A program made the translations under genes and the position numbers. The notes under the pieces were generated by a model. It did no database searches. It was not told the DNA's origin and saw only the letters and a list, made by a program, of their open reading frames with translations. A DNA stretch of 63,555 nucleotides, from contig CALWGV010000093.1 of assembly GCA_944380185.1 (NCBI GenBank), positions 1 to 63,555 on the forward strand. The letters are read 5' to 3'. This stretch comes from an uncultured Lachnospiraceae bacterium. Lineage in GTDB: Bacteria; Bacillota; Clostridia; Lachnospirales; Lachnospiraceae. Position 1 is the stretch's first letter; each line of letters opens with the position of its first letter. Shown here piece after piece: positions 43,887 to 50,757 of the stretch.

Positions 43887-44285
43887 ATGAAGAAAATTAT
43901 TTTCTTTTTGATGGCAGCGTTGTTTTTAGGCGGCTGCACAACGCCGCCGCAAGAAAATTCCTATCGCCAGGTCAGTGCCGAAGAAGCCATTGCCTTGATG
44001 GAAGAAGAAAGCGATTATATCATTTTAGATGTGCGAACGGAAGCAGAATATAACGAAAAGCATATTCCAAACGCGGTCAACATTCCGAACGAAACCATTG
44101 GCACACAAGAAATCCCGGAGCTGCCGGATAAAGAGCAATTAATCCTGGTGTATTGCCGCAGCGGCAACCGAAGCAAGCAGGCCTCGGAAAAACTTGCGGC
44201 CCTGGGTTATACCAACATTGTGGAATTCGGCGGCATCAACAGCTGGCCGGGCGAAACGGTCACGGGCAGCCCGTCTCAAAATTGA
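43887..44285 (+). CDS. Rhodanese-domain lipoprotein
   Basis: The 132-residue protein has a lipoprotein signal (FLGGC lipobox, Cys18) and a single rhodanese domain with LDVRTEAEYNEKHIPNAVNI and active-site loop CRSGNRS. It would carry persulfide sulfur on the outer face of the membrane. TATGGAGGAGTCAGC precedes the ATG. Glu codons are almost all GAA, unlike the GAG-rich genes around, which suggests transfer. It is the first of three closely spaced genes with two Fe-S proteins. Confidence 0.88.
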   Translation: MKKIIFFLMAALFLGGCTTPPQENSYRQVSAEEAIALMEEESDYIILDVRTEAEYNEKHIPNAVNIPNETIGTQEIPELPDKEQLILVYCRSGNRSKQASEKLAALGYTNIVEFGGINSWPGETVTGSPSQN

Positions 44286-44310
44286 GCGGATAAAACGGGA
44301 GGAGCCTATT

Positions 44311-44520
44311 ATGTGCAAAATAAAAAAGAAACGAAAGGCCTTTGTTCAACAGACAGACTGTGTCGCTTGCGGATGCTGCGTGAAAGTATGTCCGCTGGGA
44401 GCCATTCAGGTTGTGAAAGGCATCATGGCAGAGGTGAACATGGAAAAGTGCGTCGGCTGCGGCAAATGTGCAAAAGAATGCCCTGCGAGCGTAATCGAAG
44501 TCAGGGAGGTGGAAATTTGA
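44311..44520 (+). CDS. Small 2[4Fe-4S] ferredoxin
   Basis: The 69-residue protein has two 4Fe-4S motifs, CVACGCCVKVCP and CVGCGKCAKECP, so it is an 8-Fe ferredoxin-type electron carrier. GGGAGGAG precedes the ATG at 44311; the frame is open upstream through the rhodanese gene in another phase but without signal. The stop overlaps the TTG start of the next gene (TTGA). No export signal, so it should be cytoplasmic and could feed electrons to the membrane Fe-S protein. Confidence 0.9.
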   Translation: MCKIKKKRKAFVQQTDCVACGCCVKVCPLGAIQVVKGIMAEVNMEKCVGCGKCAKECPASVIEVREVEI

Positions 44521-45086
44521 AAAAGCATTGGTATGATTACCTATGGATTTTTTCTCTTACGTATTTAGTTTTAGGCTTTTTCAACATTCTATTTGCATGG
44601 CTCGGGCTGCTCTGCTTCTTCTTGCCCCTGCTTATTTCCCTGATAAAAGGGACAAAAGGATACTGCAACCGATACTGCGGCCGAGGGCAGCTGTTCGGTT
44701 TGCTGGGCGGCCGTTTTGGCCTTTCTCGTAAAAAAGATATTCCCCTCTGGATGAAGAGCAAGGGATTCCGGTATGGATTTTTAGTATTCTTTTTGACGAT
44801 GTTCTTTCTTATGCTTTGGAATACATATCTGGTATTTGCCGGTGCGCAGGATCTCAAACAAGTGGTCACGCTGTTGTGGACTTTCAAAGTACCGTGGCAA
44901 TGGGCTTACCATGGAACGCTATTTCATGAAGCGATTGCTCAATTTGCCTTTGGCTTTTACAGCGTTATGCTGACCTCCACCGTGCTGGGGCTGATTACCA
45001 TGATCCTGTTCAAGCCGCGCAGCTGGTGCGTCTACTGCCCTATGGGAACGATGACGCAGCTAATCTGCAAAGTAAAAAACCGTTAA
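44517..45086 (+). CDS. Membrane 4Fe-4S protein, NapH-like
   Basis: The 189-residue protein starts at TTG 44517 with GGAGGTGG six bases upstream, coupled to the ferredoxin gene. It has about four to five membrane spans and two Cys groups: CNRYCGRGQLF between the first spans and SWCVYCPMGTMTQ near the C terminus. This layout resembles NapH/NosR-type membrane electron-transfer proteins but in a minimal form. With the ferredoxin and the external rhodanese it could move electrons across the membrane to a sulfur reaction; that is inference. Codon use is AT-rich compared with surroundings. Confidence 0.8.
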   Translation: MKKHWYDYLWIFSLTYLVLGFFNILFAWLGLLCFFLPLLISLIKGTKGYCNRYCGRGQLFGLLGGRFGLSRKKDIPLWMKSKGFRYGFLVFFLTMFFLMLWNTYLVFAGAQDLKQVVTLLWTFKVPWQWAYHGTLFHEAIAQFAFGFYSVMLTSTVLGLITMILFKPRSWCVYCPMGTMTQLICKVKNR

Positions 45087-45104
45087 CCGGAAACCTATAA
45101 TCGA

Positions 45105-45120
45105 TGTGATGGTTGTCACA
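45105..45120. promoter_or_regulatory. CRP/FNR-type palindrome TGTGA-N6-TCACA
   Basis: TGTGATGGTTGTCACA matches the ideal CRP/FNR-family half-site pair with a 6-base centre. It lies 19 bases after the membrane Fe-S gene and 34 bases before a promoter. Confidence 0.55.
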
Positions 45121-45153
45121 GAAGTAATTCCTTAGCGAGAGTAGGCTTGCCCC

Positions 45154-45182
45154 TTGACAGCGCAGCCTTATGCTGGTATGCT
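45154..45182 (+). promoter_or_regulatory. Near-consensus promoter
   Basis: TTGACA (45154-45159), 17 bases, TATGCT (45177-45182). The transcript would run through the leader of the ABC-F gene. Confidence 0.65.
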
Positions 45183-45216
45183 GAAAAAGACGAGAGGACA
45201 CATAGAATTTTCCCCG

Positions 45217-45264
45217 ATGGAAATGTATGCGAAGCCTTCGTCCCGCGGCAGCCGCGGTAAATAA
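45217..45264 (+). other. Possible 15-codon leader peptide and GC hairpin
   Basis: The frame encodes MEMYAKPSSRGSRGK and ends in TAA. CCGCGG (45243-45248) and CCGCGG (45252-45257) form a hairpin over its last codons. The ribosome-binding site is weak (GAGAGG about 20 bases upstream). It could be an attenuation leader, but coding is not proven. Confidence 0.3.
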
Positions 45265-45471
45265 AATCAATAGAAAAGAGGTGTGAGGATGATTTGACTC
45301 TTTCCCGGAACAAAAAATGCGATAAATACGATGTAATAATGTACAATCAAAATGATTGGATTTATCGGATTGCCGTTATCGGCCAGGGAAGAAGTCTATC
45401 CTCATGTTTTCCAAAAAATAGAAATGCAGCTGACCGATACCGTCCGGCTGTTCCTTCTGCCATATAGACAG

Positions 45472-45487
45472 ACACGGATATCCGTGT
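45472..45487. promoter_or_regulatory. 16-bp perfect palindrome
   Basis: ACACGGATATCCGTGT is fully self-complementary with no spacer. As DNA it would suit a dimeric repressor; as RNA it would need to open a loop. Confidence 0.45.
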
Positions 45488-45529
45488 GCGTCCATATCCA
45501 TGGCAAAGGGTGACCCAGCCACCGCCTGC

Positions 45530-45586
45530 ATGATAAGTATGGAAAGAGAGAGCGACAGAACATTCCTGCCGCTCTTTTTTACGTGA
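45530..45586 (+). other. Candidate upstream ORF across the attenuator
   Basis: An 18-codon frame encodes MISMERESDRTFLPLFFT and its codons span both arms of the terminator hairpin at 45549-45580. Ribosome stalling on it would keep the terminator from forming. No strong Shine-Dalgarno sequence is seen, so translation is uncertain. Confidence 0.4.
45549..45580 (+). terminator. Leader terminator upstream of the ABC-F gene
   Basis: AGAGCGACAG (45549-45558) pairs with CTGCCGCTCT (45566-45575) with one A-C mismatch, followed by a T-run. Located 145 bases before the ABC-F start codon, it would act as an attenuator. Confidence 0.65.
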
Positions 45587-45590
45587 TAGT

Positions 45591-45656
45591 CCCGGCAGGC
45601 AGCTGTGCAAGGAGACAGCACGAAGTGCTGGTTCCTCCGCACAGATATCTGCCGGG
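45591..45656 (+). promoter_or_regulatory. Alternative hairpins of the ABC-F attenuator
   Basis: CCCGGCAG (45591-45598) can pair with CTGCCGGG (45649-45656), enclosing CTGTGC/GCACAG and CAGCAC/GTGCTG. The same left arm, as CGGCAGG, can instead pair with CCTGCCG (45565-45571), which would break the terminator. These exclusive pairings are the mark of an attenuation switch. Confidence 0.55.
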
Positions 45657-45725
45657 TAAGGCGAAATGAGTACGCAGGCCGACAGGCCGGAGTACGGCAG
45701 TCCTGAAAAAGCGAGGTGAATCGAT

Positions 45726-47282
45726 ATGTCAGTAATCACAGTGAACGATCTGACCTTCGCCTATGAGGGCAGCTATGACAATGTCTTTGAGCATGTTTCT
45801 TTTCGGCTGGATACGGACTGGAGACTGGGGCTGATTGGACGAAACGGAAGAGGGAAAACCACGCTTCTGCGGCTTTTAATGGGACAGTATGAATACAGCG
45901 GTTCCATCGTCTCGCCGGTGGGTTTTGACTATTTTCCCTTTGCCGTAGAAAATACGGAGCAGGAGACCTGGGAGGTGGCTGCCGGGATAAACCCGGAGCT
46001 GGAGCTGTGGCAGCTGCAAAAGGAGATCGGGCGCCTGGGGGTAAAGGAAGAGACGCTGTACCGTCCTTTTAAAACACTCTCCCAGGGCGAGCAGACGAAG
46101 GTGCTCCTGGCGGTGCTTTTCCTGCGGGAGAATGCTTTCCTGCTGATCGACGAGCCCACCAACCATCTGGACCGGGAGGCGCGCAAGGTTCTGGGAGCCT
46201 ATCTGCGGACGAAAAAAGGATTTATGCTGGTTTCCCATGACAGGCAGCTTTTGGATACCTGCGTAGATCATGTTCTGTCCTTTAACCGGGAGGTAATCGA
46301 GGTGAGCCAAGGCAACTTTACTTCCTGGAACGAAAACCGGGAGCGGAGGGAGCGATACGAGACAGCGGAGAATGAGAGATTAAAAAAGGATATTCGCCGC
46401 CTGGAGGCGGCAGCCCGCCAGGCCCATGCCTGGGCGGACCGGACGGAGGCGCAGAAAATCGGCAGCGGTTACGCCGACCGCGCTTATCTGGGAGAGCAGT
46501 CCCGGCGGATGCAGAGCCGCCGCAAGAACCTGGAAAAGCGGCAGCAGGCAGCCATCGAGGAGAAGAGCAGCCTGCTGCGCAATGTGGAAACGGCGGAGAC
46601 GCTGAAGCTTTATCCGCTGCGGCACCACAAGGAGGTGCTGGCCGCATGGAACGAGGTAACCCTGGGCTATGGAAATATCTCTGTCTGCCAGGGCTTTTCC
46701 CTGACCGTAAGACAGGGAGAGAGGATTGCCCTCCAGGGAAAGAACGGCTGCGGCAAGTCCACGGTGCTGAAAGCTTTGCTGGCTGCGGCGGGAACCAGGC
46801 CGGAGGAGCAGAAAGAAGAGAGGGGGCAGGATGGAGATAGAAAGGCGGAGCAGAACGGAAAGGCGCAGAGCGGAACGGTTCTGGTGAAAAGCGGGCAGCT
46901 GCGTCTTGCCTCCGGTCTTAAAATATCCTATGTTTCTCAGGATACTTCCGGCCTGCGCGGAAGTTTGAACGACTATATCGAGGCCTGCCAGGCCGACCGG
47001 ACCCTTTTTCTGGCTCTTCTTCGCAAGCTGGATTTTCCCAGAGTGCAGTTTGAAAAGCGGATGGAGGATTACAGTGAAGGACAGAAAAAGAAGGTGCTGA
47101 TAGCCCGCAGTCTCTGCGAACCGTCGCACCTCTATATCTGGGATGAGCCTTTAAATTATGTGGATGTATTCTCCCGGATGCAGATCGAAGAACTGATCCT
47201 TTCCTGCCGGCCGACCTTACTGTTCGTGGAGCACGACCAGGCGTTTACGGACCGGATTGCCACCAGGGTTGTGCAGCTGTAA
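45726..47282 (+). CDS. ABC-F ribosomal protection protein, Lsa family type
   Basis: The 518-residue protein has two ATPase domains without membrane spans. The first has GRNGRGKTTLLRLL and LSQGEQTKV; the second has GKNGCGKSTVLKALL and YSEGQKKKVLIA. The start ITVNDLTFAYEGSYDNVFE and the short linker match the Lsa branch, which frees ribosomes from lincosamides, pleuromutilins and streptogramin A. A charged, low-complexity insert of about 25 residues follows the second Walker A. The attenuator-like leader is typical of antibiotic-induced ABC-F genes. Actual resistance is not proven by sequence. Confidence 0.85.
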   Translation: MSVITVNDLTFAYEGSYDNVFEHVSFRLDTDWRLGLIGRNGRGKTTLLRLLMGQYEYSGSIVSPVGFDYFPFAVENTEQETWEVAAGINPELELWQLQKEIGRLGVKEETLYRPFKTLSQGEQTKVLLAVLFLRENAFLLIDEPTNHLDREARKVLGAYLRTKKGFMLVSHDRQLLDTCVDHVLSFNREVIEVSQGNFTSWNENRERRERYETAENERLKKDIRRLEAAARQAHAWADRTEAQKIGSGYADRAYLGEQSRRMQSRRKNLEKRQQAAIEEKSSLLRNVETAETLKLYPLRHHKEVLAAWNEVTLGYGNISVCQGFSLTVRQGERIALQGKNGCGKSTVLKALLAAAGTRPEEQKEERGQDGDRKAEQNGKAQSGTVLVKSGQLRLASGLKISYVSQDTSGLRGSLNDYIEACQADRTLFLALLRKLDFPRVQFEKRMEDYSEGQKKKVLIARSLCEPSHLYIWDEPLNYVDVFSRMQIEELILSCRPTLLFVEHDQAFTDRIATRVVQL

Positions 47283-47352
47283 AGCTTATTTCTCCTCTCT
47301 GGCTCTGTTGGTCTTTGCTTCTGCCTTATTTTGGGTTTTTCTACTCTGACTT

Positions 47353-48276
47353 TCAGATACCGCTGGGCACCTTTTCATAACTGCCTGTCTCGCCGGTTTC
47401 ATCGAAGAGCACCTGAGCACCCTTGGTCAGGATGCAGCGCATCAGGCAGCGAGGATTTTCGTAGACAGTCCGCTTCATTGTGCCGCTATTCGGAGCCTTC
47501 AGGGCAAGGGAACTGTCCTGGGACAGGATAAGCTGAAGCGTATAGTCTCCCTGGCGCAGGGCGATCCGCCTGCCGCCGCAGTGGGCAAGCTTAGCGCCCT
47601 GATCGGTGGAAAGGCGATACTGCCGTCCGCCGCAGGCGACCAGACTGCTGCAGGCGGTGAGACGATGCCTGCCCAATTTCAGATCGGCAGCAGTAAACAT
47701 AACGCTGCCGGTCTCGGCAGGCCTGACTTCCTTGTTTGGTGAGGAGCTGGAGGGAAAGCTGCACTGTGCCCAGACGTAGGAGGAGGGGAAGCTGTGTCCC
47801 CAATCTGTCTCGATATAGCCTCGCCCCCGATGAAAGCTCCATTTTTCTCCTCCCCAAAGAATATGGCCGTTTATGGAGTGGGAGAGACTGATGACCCGGT
47901 GAAAACAGGGCAGAGGCAGATGCCGGAATGGACCCATGAACGAGCGGCGCGGCGGCAAGAGAGGGCCATAATGGATATGCCCCCGCACCGTGAGCTCATG
48001 GGTGTCCAGGTGGAGGCGGCAGCCTCTGCTGGTAAAATAATTCTGTCCCAGGCGGATACAGAGGCGTTTGGGGTCAGCTTCGATATCCTTTCCGGCAAAG
48101 GGAATAAAGAAACTGCGGCCATCGGCGATAATCTGCAGGGAAGCAGACTGTCGTCCCTTTTTGTCCCGATGCAGGGCGGGAATCAGAATCAGCGTGTGTT
48201 TGGCGGAAACGTGCTTAAAATACCAGCCCTCGAAAAAGGAACAGGTCTTGCCGGCTCCATGATAATATAGCTCCAT
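47353..48276 (-). CDS. Tocopherol cyclase-like family protein
   Basis: The 307-residue protein begins with ELYYHGAGKTCSFFEGWYFK and contains GRGYIETDWGHSFPSSYVW, the pattern of the tocopherol cyclase-like family (two lipocalin-like halves). In plants and cyanobacteria such proteins close the chromanol ring; a strict anaerobe makes no tocopherol, so the substrate here is unknown. ATG 48276 follows AGGAGG; the upstream frame is unsupported. It has no signal peptide and no obvious operon partner. Confidence 0.8.
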   Translation of the reverse strand: MELYYHGAGKTCSFFEGWYFKHVSAKHTLILIPALHRDKKGRQSASLQIIADGRSFFIPFAGKDIEADPKRLCIRLGQNYFTSRGCRLHLDTHELTVRGHIHYGPLLPPRRSFMGPFRHLPLPCFHRVISLSHSINGHILWGGEKWSFHRGRGYIETDWGHSFPSSYVWAQCSFPSSSSPNKEVRPAETGSVMFTAADLKLGRHRLTACSSLVACGGRQYRLSTDQGAKLAHCGGRRIALRQGDYTLQLILSQDSSLALKAPNSGTMKRTVYENPRCLMRCILTKGAQVLFDETGETGSYEKVPSGI

Positions 48277-48367
48277 AGGACAACCTCCTGTACTTTGATG
48301 CAGACATATTTTATTCTCTAAGTAAGTATGGCAGAAGCAGGAAAAAATATACGGCAAACATAGAGGG

Positions 48368-48396
48368 TTGCAGAGAAAAAGACTTTGAACTATAAT
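48368..48396 (+). promoter_or_regulatory. Promoter of the zinc-ribbon membrane protein gene
   Basis: TTGCAG (48368-48373), 17 bases, TATAAT (48391-48396). Confidence 0.7.
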
Positions 48397-48451
48397 TTGA
48401 TCAGAGATAAAAGAGGCGTTTCTTACCGTGGAGGAAAGGGAAAAATTTGGT

Positions 48452-49111
48452 ATGAGTAATCAAAATGAAAATGATGTATCCTGGATTGTAGCTCTGATTA
48501 AGCTTGCGCTGTACATGTGTCTGTGGCCGGTGGGCATATTTTTGCTGATCCGAAAAATCAGAAGAGATCGCAAAGCGCTGATGAAGGCCGGAAAGATTAT
48601 GCGTGGCTTTGGTATTTTTCTGGTTGTCATCGTCCTATTCGCCTTGATCGGAGAAATTGCAAATCCGACACCGGGAACCTCGATGAGAGATCTGATTTCC
48701 AGCTATGTGTTTATAGGCGGTCTGGGAGCAGCTCTTTTGGCCGGTTCGATGCGGATACAGAAAACGGCCGCGCTGTACCGCCGTTTTATTGACCAGGTGG
48801 TCAATCACCATGAAACCAATATCGGAGTTATTGCCAGCTCTCTGTCCATGAGTACGTCGGAGGCACGAAAATGTCTGGAGCGCATGATTAGGCTGGGATA
48901 TTTTAATCAAGCATGCATCAGCGACGATGGAAATGAGCTGATTCTGGGGTATACCAGCGAGGAGGACTACGAGCAGGCACAGCTGGAAACGGTGGGACGT
49001 GTAAAAAGAGCCGAGAAGATCGTGGTGGTATGCCGCAGCTGCGGAGCGCAGAATATGATTGAGAAGGGCACTGTTGGGGTCTGTGAGTATTGCGGATCAC
49101 GGATTAAATAA
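48452..49111 (+). CDS. Membrane protein with winged-helix-like and zinc-ribbon segments
   Basis: The 219-residue protein has three hydrophobic segments in its first 110 residues, then a helical stretch like a winged helix (NIGVIASSLSMSTSEARKCL, ERMIRLGYF) and a C-terminal zinc ribbon (CRSCG...CEYCGS). ATG 48452 follows AGGAAAGGG; the upstream GTG at 48428 lies ahead of it. I do not recognise the family by name. A membrane-bound regulator or a protein-quality-control scaffold are both possible. Confidence 0.7.
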   Translation: MSNQNENDVSWIVALIKLALYMCLWPVGIFLLIRKIRRDRKALMKAGKIMRGFGIFLVVIVLFALIGEIANPTPGTSMRDLISSYVFIGGLGAALLAGSMRIQKTAALYRRFIDQVVNHHETNIGVIASSLSMSTSEARKCLERMIRLGYFNQACISDDGNELILGYTSEEDYEQAQLETVGRVKRAEKIVVVCRSCGAQNMIEKGTVGVCEYCGSRIK

Positions 49112-49253
49112 TAAGAATAAGTAGACGAAGAACCTATAAAAAATGAAGTACAGGCAAAAATCTTTCTTTTGTCCGAAATTTTGGCAAAGCACTTAGATTT
49201 TGTCCCCGGCATATGGTAATAGTAAAGAGGTAGCGGGGTCCCTACAAATCTAT

Positions 49254-49874
49254 ATGAAAGCATTTCCAAAACCACTTACGGCCGCAGAAGAAAGAGAGTG
49301 CCTGGAAAAATGGAAAGCCGGCGACCTGGCTGCTCGGGATGCCCTGATTGAGAGAAATATGCGTCTGGTGGCCCATATCAGCAAAAAGTACAATGGAGAC
49401 GGAAGGGATCTGGACGATCTGATTTCCATTGGAACGATCGGACTCATAAAAGCAGTGAGAACTTTTGATCCGGAGAAGAACAGCAAGCTGGCCACCTACG
49501 CAGCCAAATGCATCGAGAATGAGATACTGATGAGTCTGCGCCTGGAAAAAAAATATGGGAGAGAGGTGTCTCTCTATGATCCGATCGGCACAGACAAGGA
49601 AGGGAATATGATCAGCCTGGTGGATGTGGTGGAGGCCGAGGGGAGAGAGGTAGTCGAAGAGGTAGAACTGGGGCAGGAAATCGAGCAGATGTACTGGGCC
49701 TATGAGCAATGTCTGAAGGATAAGGAAAAGAAGGTAATTCGCATGCGCTACGGTCTGTTTGGCAGCCGCGAATATACCCAGAGAGAGATTGCCGGCCAGA
49801 TGAATATCAGCCGAAGCTACGTGAGCCGTATCGAGAAGGCAGCGCTTCTGAAAATGCGGGAGATGATGGAGTGA
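49254..49874 (+). CDS. sigK: Sporulation sigma factor SigK-type
   Basis: The 206-residue sigma-70 family protein starts KAFPKPLTAAEERECLEKW and has region 2 (LVAHISKKYNG, DLISIGTIGLIKAVRTFDP) and region 4 (YTQREIAGQMNISRSYVSRI), which match SigK, the late mother-cell sporulation factor. The gene is uninterrupted by a skin element and lacks the hydrophobic pro-sequence of the Bacillus protein. The start is uncertain: ATG 49254 fits family beginnings; a TTG at 49200 would add 18 residues. A strong terminator follows. Confidence 0.85.
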   Translation: MKAFPKPLTAAEERECLEKWKAGDLAARDALIERNMRLVAHISKKYNGDGRDLDDLISIGTIGLIKAVRTFDPEKNSKLATYAAKCIENEILMSLRLEKKYGREVSLYDPIGTDKEGNMISLVDVVEAEGREVVEEVELGQEIEQMYWAYEQCLKDKEKKVIRMRYGLFGSREYTQREIAGQMNISRSYVSRIEKAALLKMREMME

Positions 49875-49892
49875 CGGCGGGGCAATGGATAA

Positions 49893-49927
49893 ATTAGCGC
49901 ATGAAAATTCCGATTAGCGCATGAAAA
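49893..49927 (+). repeat. Two copies of a 15-bp direct repeat
   Basis: ATTAGCGCATGAAAA occurs at 49893-49907 and 49913-49927, period 20 bases, just after sigK and before its terminator. Confidence 0.7.
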
Positions 49928-49933
49928 CAGGAA

Positions 49934-49960
49934 AAACGGGAGGGGAGCCTCCCGTTTATT
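49934..49960. terminator. Bidirectional terminator between sigK and dps genes
   Basis: AAACGGGAGG (49934-49943) pairs perfectly with CCTCCCGTTT (49948-49957) around a GGAG loop; A- and T-runs flank both sides. Confidence 0.88.
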
Positions 49961-50019
49961 CTTGCGGTATTCTTATGGCACTCCTCAAATGGAGCATTTG
50001 AAGACGGGCCAAGATGATT

Positions 50020-50448
50020 TTAGGCTCCCCACTGTCCGATCATCCACAGAGATTTGGCGAAGTAGGCGATATAGTCGTCCATCAGAGCGGAGATCATATA
50101 ATCGCCTGCATCGTCGGCTTCTTTTTTTATGCCGCGCACATCCTCAGCAAGGCTGCCCAGATCTCTTTTTACCTCCTGCAGAGCTGCGGCCGAGGTGGTA
50201 AACTGTCCTTCTGCCTCCCGAATGCAGCTCTCCTGCAGAAATTCCCGCAGGCAGGCTAACGGCCGGCCGCCTTTCATCAGAATCTTTTCGGCGACCTCGT
50301 CGATCATTTCCAGTATCTCATCGTAGTATTCCTCCAGCTTGGCATGGACGGTAAAAAAATCATTTCCCTGAACATACCAGTGGAAGTTTTGCAGCTTGTG
50401 GTATTCTACCACCAGATCAGCCAGCAGATGATTCAGCTTTTTTTCCAT
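50020..50448 (-). CDS. dps: Dps family ferritin-like protein
   Basis: The 142-residue four-helix protein stores iron and shields DNA from oxidants as a 12-mer. HKLQNFHWYVQG and HAKLEEYYDEILEMIDEVAE carry the intersubunit ferroxidase ligands (His, His, Asp, Glu). ATG 50448 is preferred because AAGGAG would be immediately adjacent to the ATG at 50460. It is divergent from the following lipoprotein gene and transcribed alone. Confidence 0.9.
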   Translation of the reverse strand: MEKKLNHLLADLVVEYHKLQNFHWYVQGNDFFTVHAKLEEYYDEILEMIDEVAEKILMKGGRPLACLREFLQESCIREAEGQFTTSAAALQEVKRDLGSLAEDVRGIKKEADDAGDYMISALMDDYIAYFAKSLWMIGQWGA

Positions 50449-50757
50449 AATTAAAGACATCTCCTTTGCTTAACATTTATTCATAGCTATATTTTGGTCG
50501 TGGTGCGCTTGGATTATTCAGAACAGGAACCGTCGGAATTTTGCAGTTATGGATAATTTCACGCATTTGATGAACAGGATATGACGGCGGTTTTCTGGGC
50601 ATAATATATCTGCAGCTATATCGATAATCTGCTGCCCTGCCTGCTAAAGGGTTTATTTAGGAAAATGTAAGTTGTATTTTTCCTCTATCTGTGGTATCCT
50701 GAGCAAGGTTTGAATAAACCGGCAACGACAATCAGAATGATAACAGGAGAGATTGAT
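50449..50757. other. Divergent intergenic region between dps and the DUF4358 gene
   Basis: About 309 bases, AT-rich. A promoter for the plus-strand lipoprotein gene is at 50672-50700. I see no confident promoter for dps and no structured RNA. Confidence 0.5.
50672..50700 (+). promoter_or_regulatory. Promoter of the DUF4358 lipoprotein gene
   Basis: TTGTAT (50672-50677), 17 bases, TATCCT (50695-50700). Confidence 0.5.

Larger units (their letters stand above)
45087..45725. other. 639-base gene-poor region rich in regulatory structure
   Basis: No conventional gene is supported here. From left to right it holds a CRP/FNR-like palindrome, a consensus promoter with a 15-codon reading frame and a GC hairpin, a 16-bp perfect palindrome, and an attenuator-like set of hairpins with a short upstream reading frame in front of the ABC-F gene. 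Minus-strand frames in this stretch (such as 45376-45642) lack ribosome-binding sites and are not called. Confidence 0.6.

Noticed and set aside
43712-44053. 113-codon plus-strand frame before and over the rhodanese gene
   Set aside because: It overlaps the rhodanese gene in another phase, lacks a start signal and shows no domain.
45376-45642. 88-codon minus-strand frame in the ABC-F leader
   Set aside because: Parts look protein-like (LHFYFLENMRIDFF), but there is no ribosome-binding site and the DNA is explained by the plus-strand attenuator.
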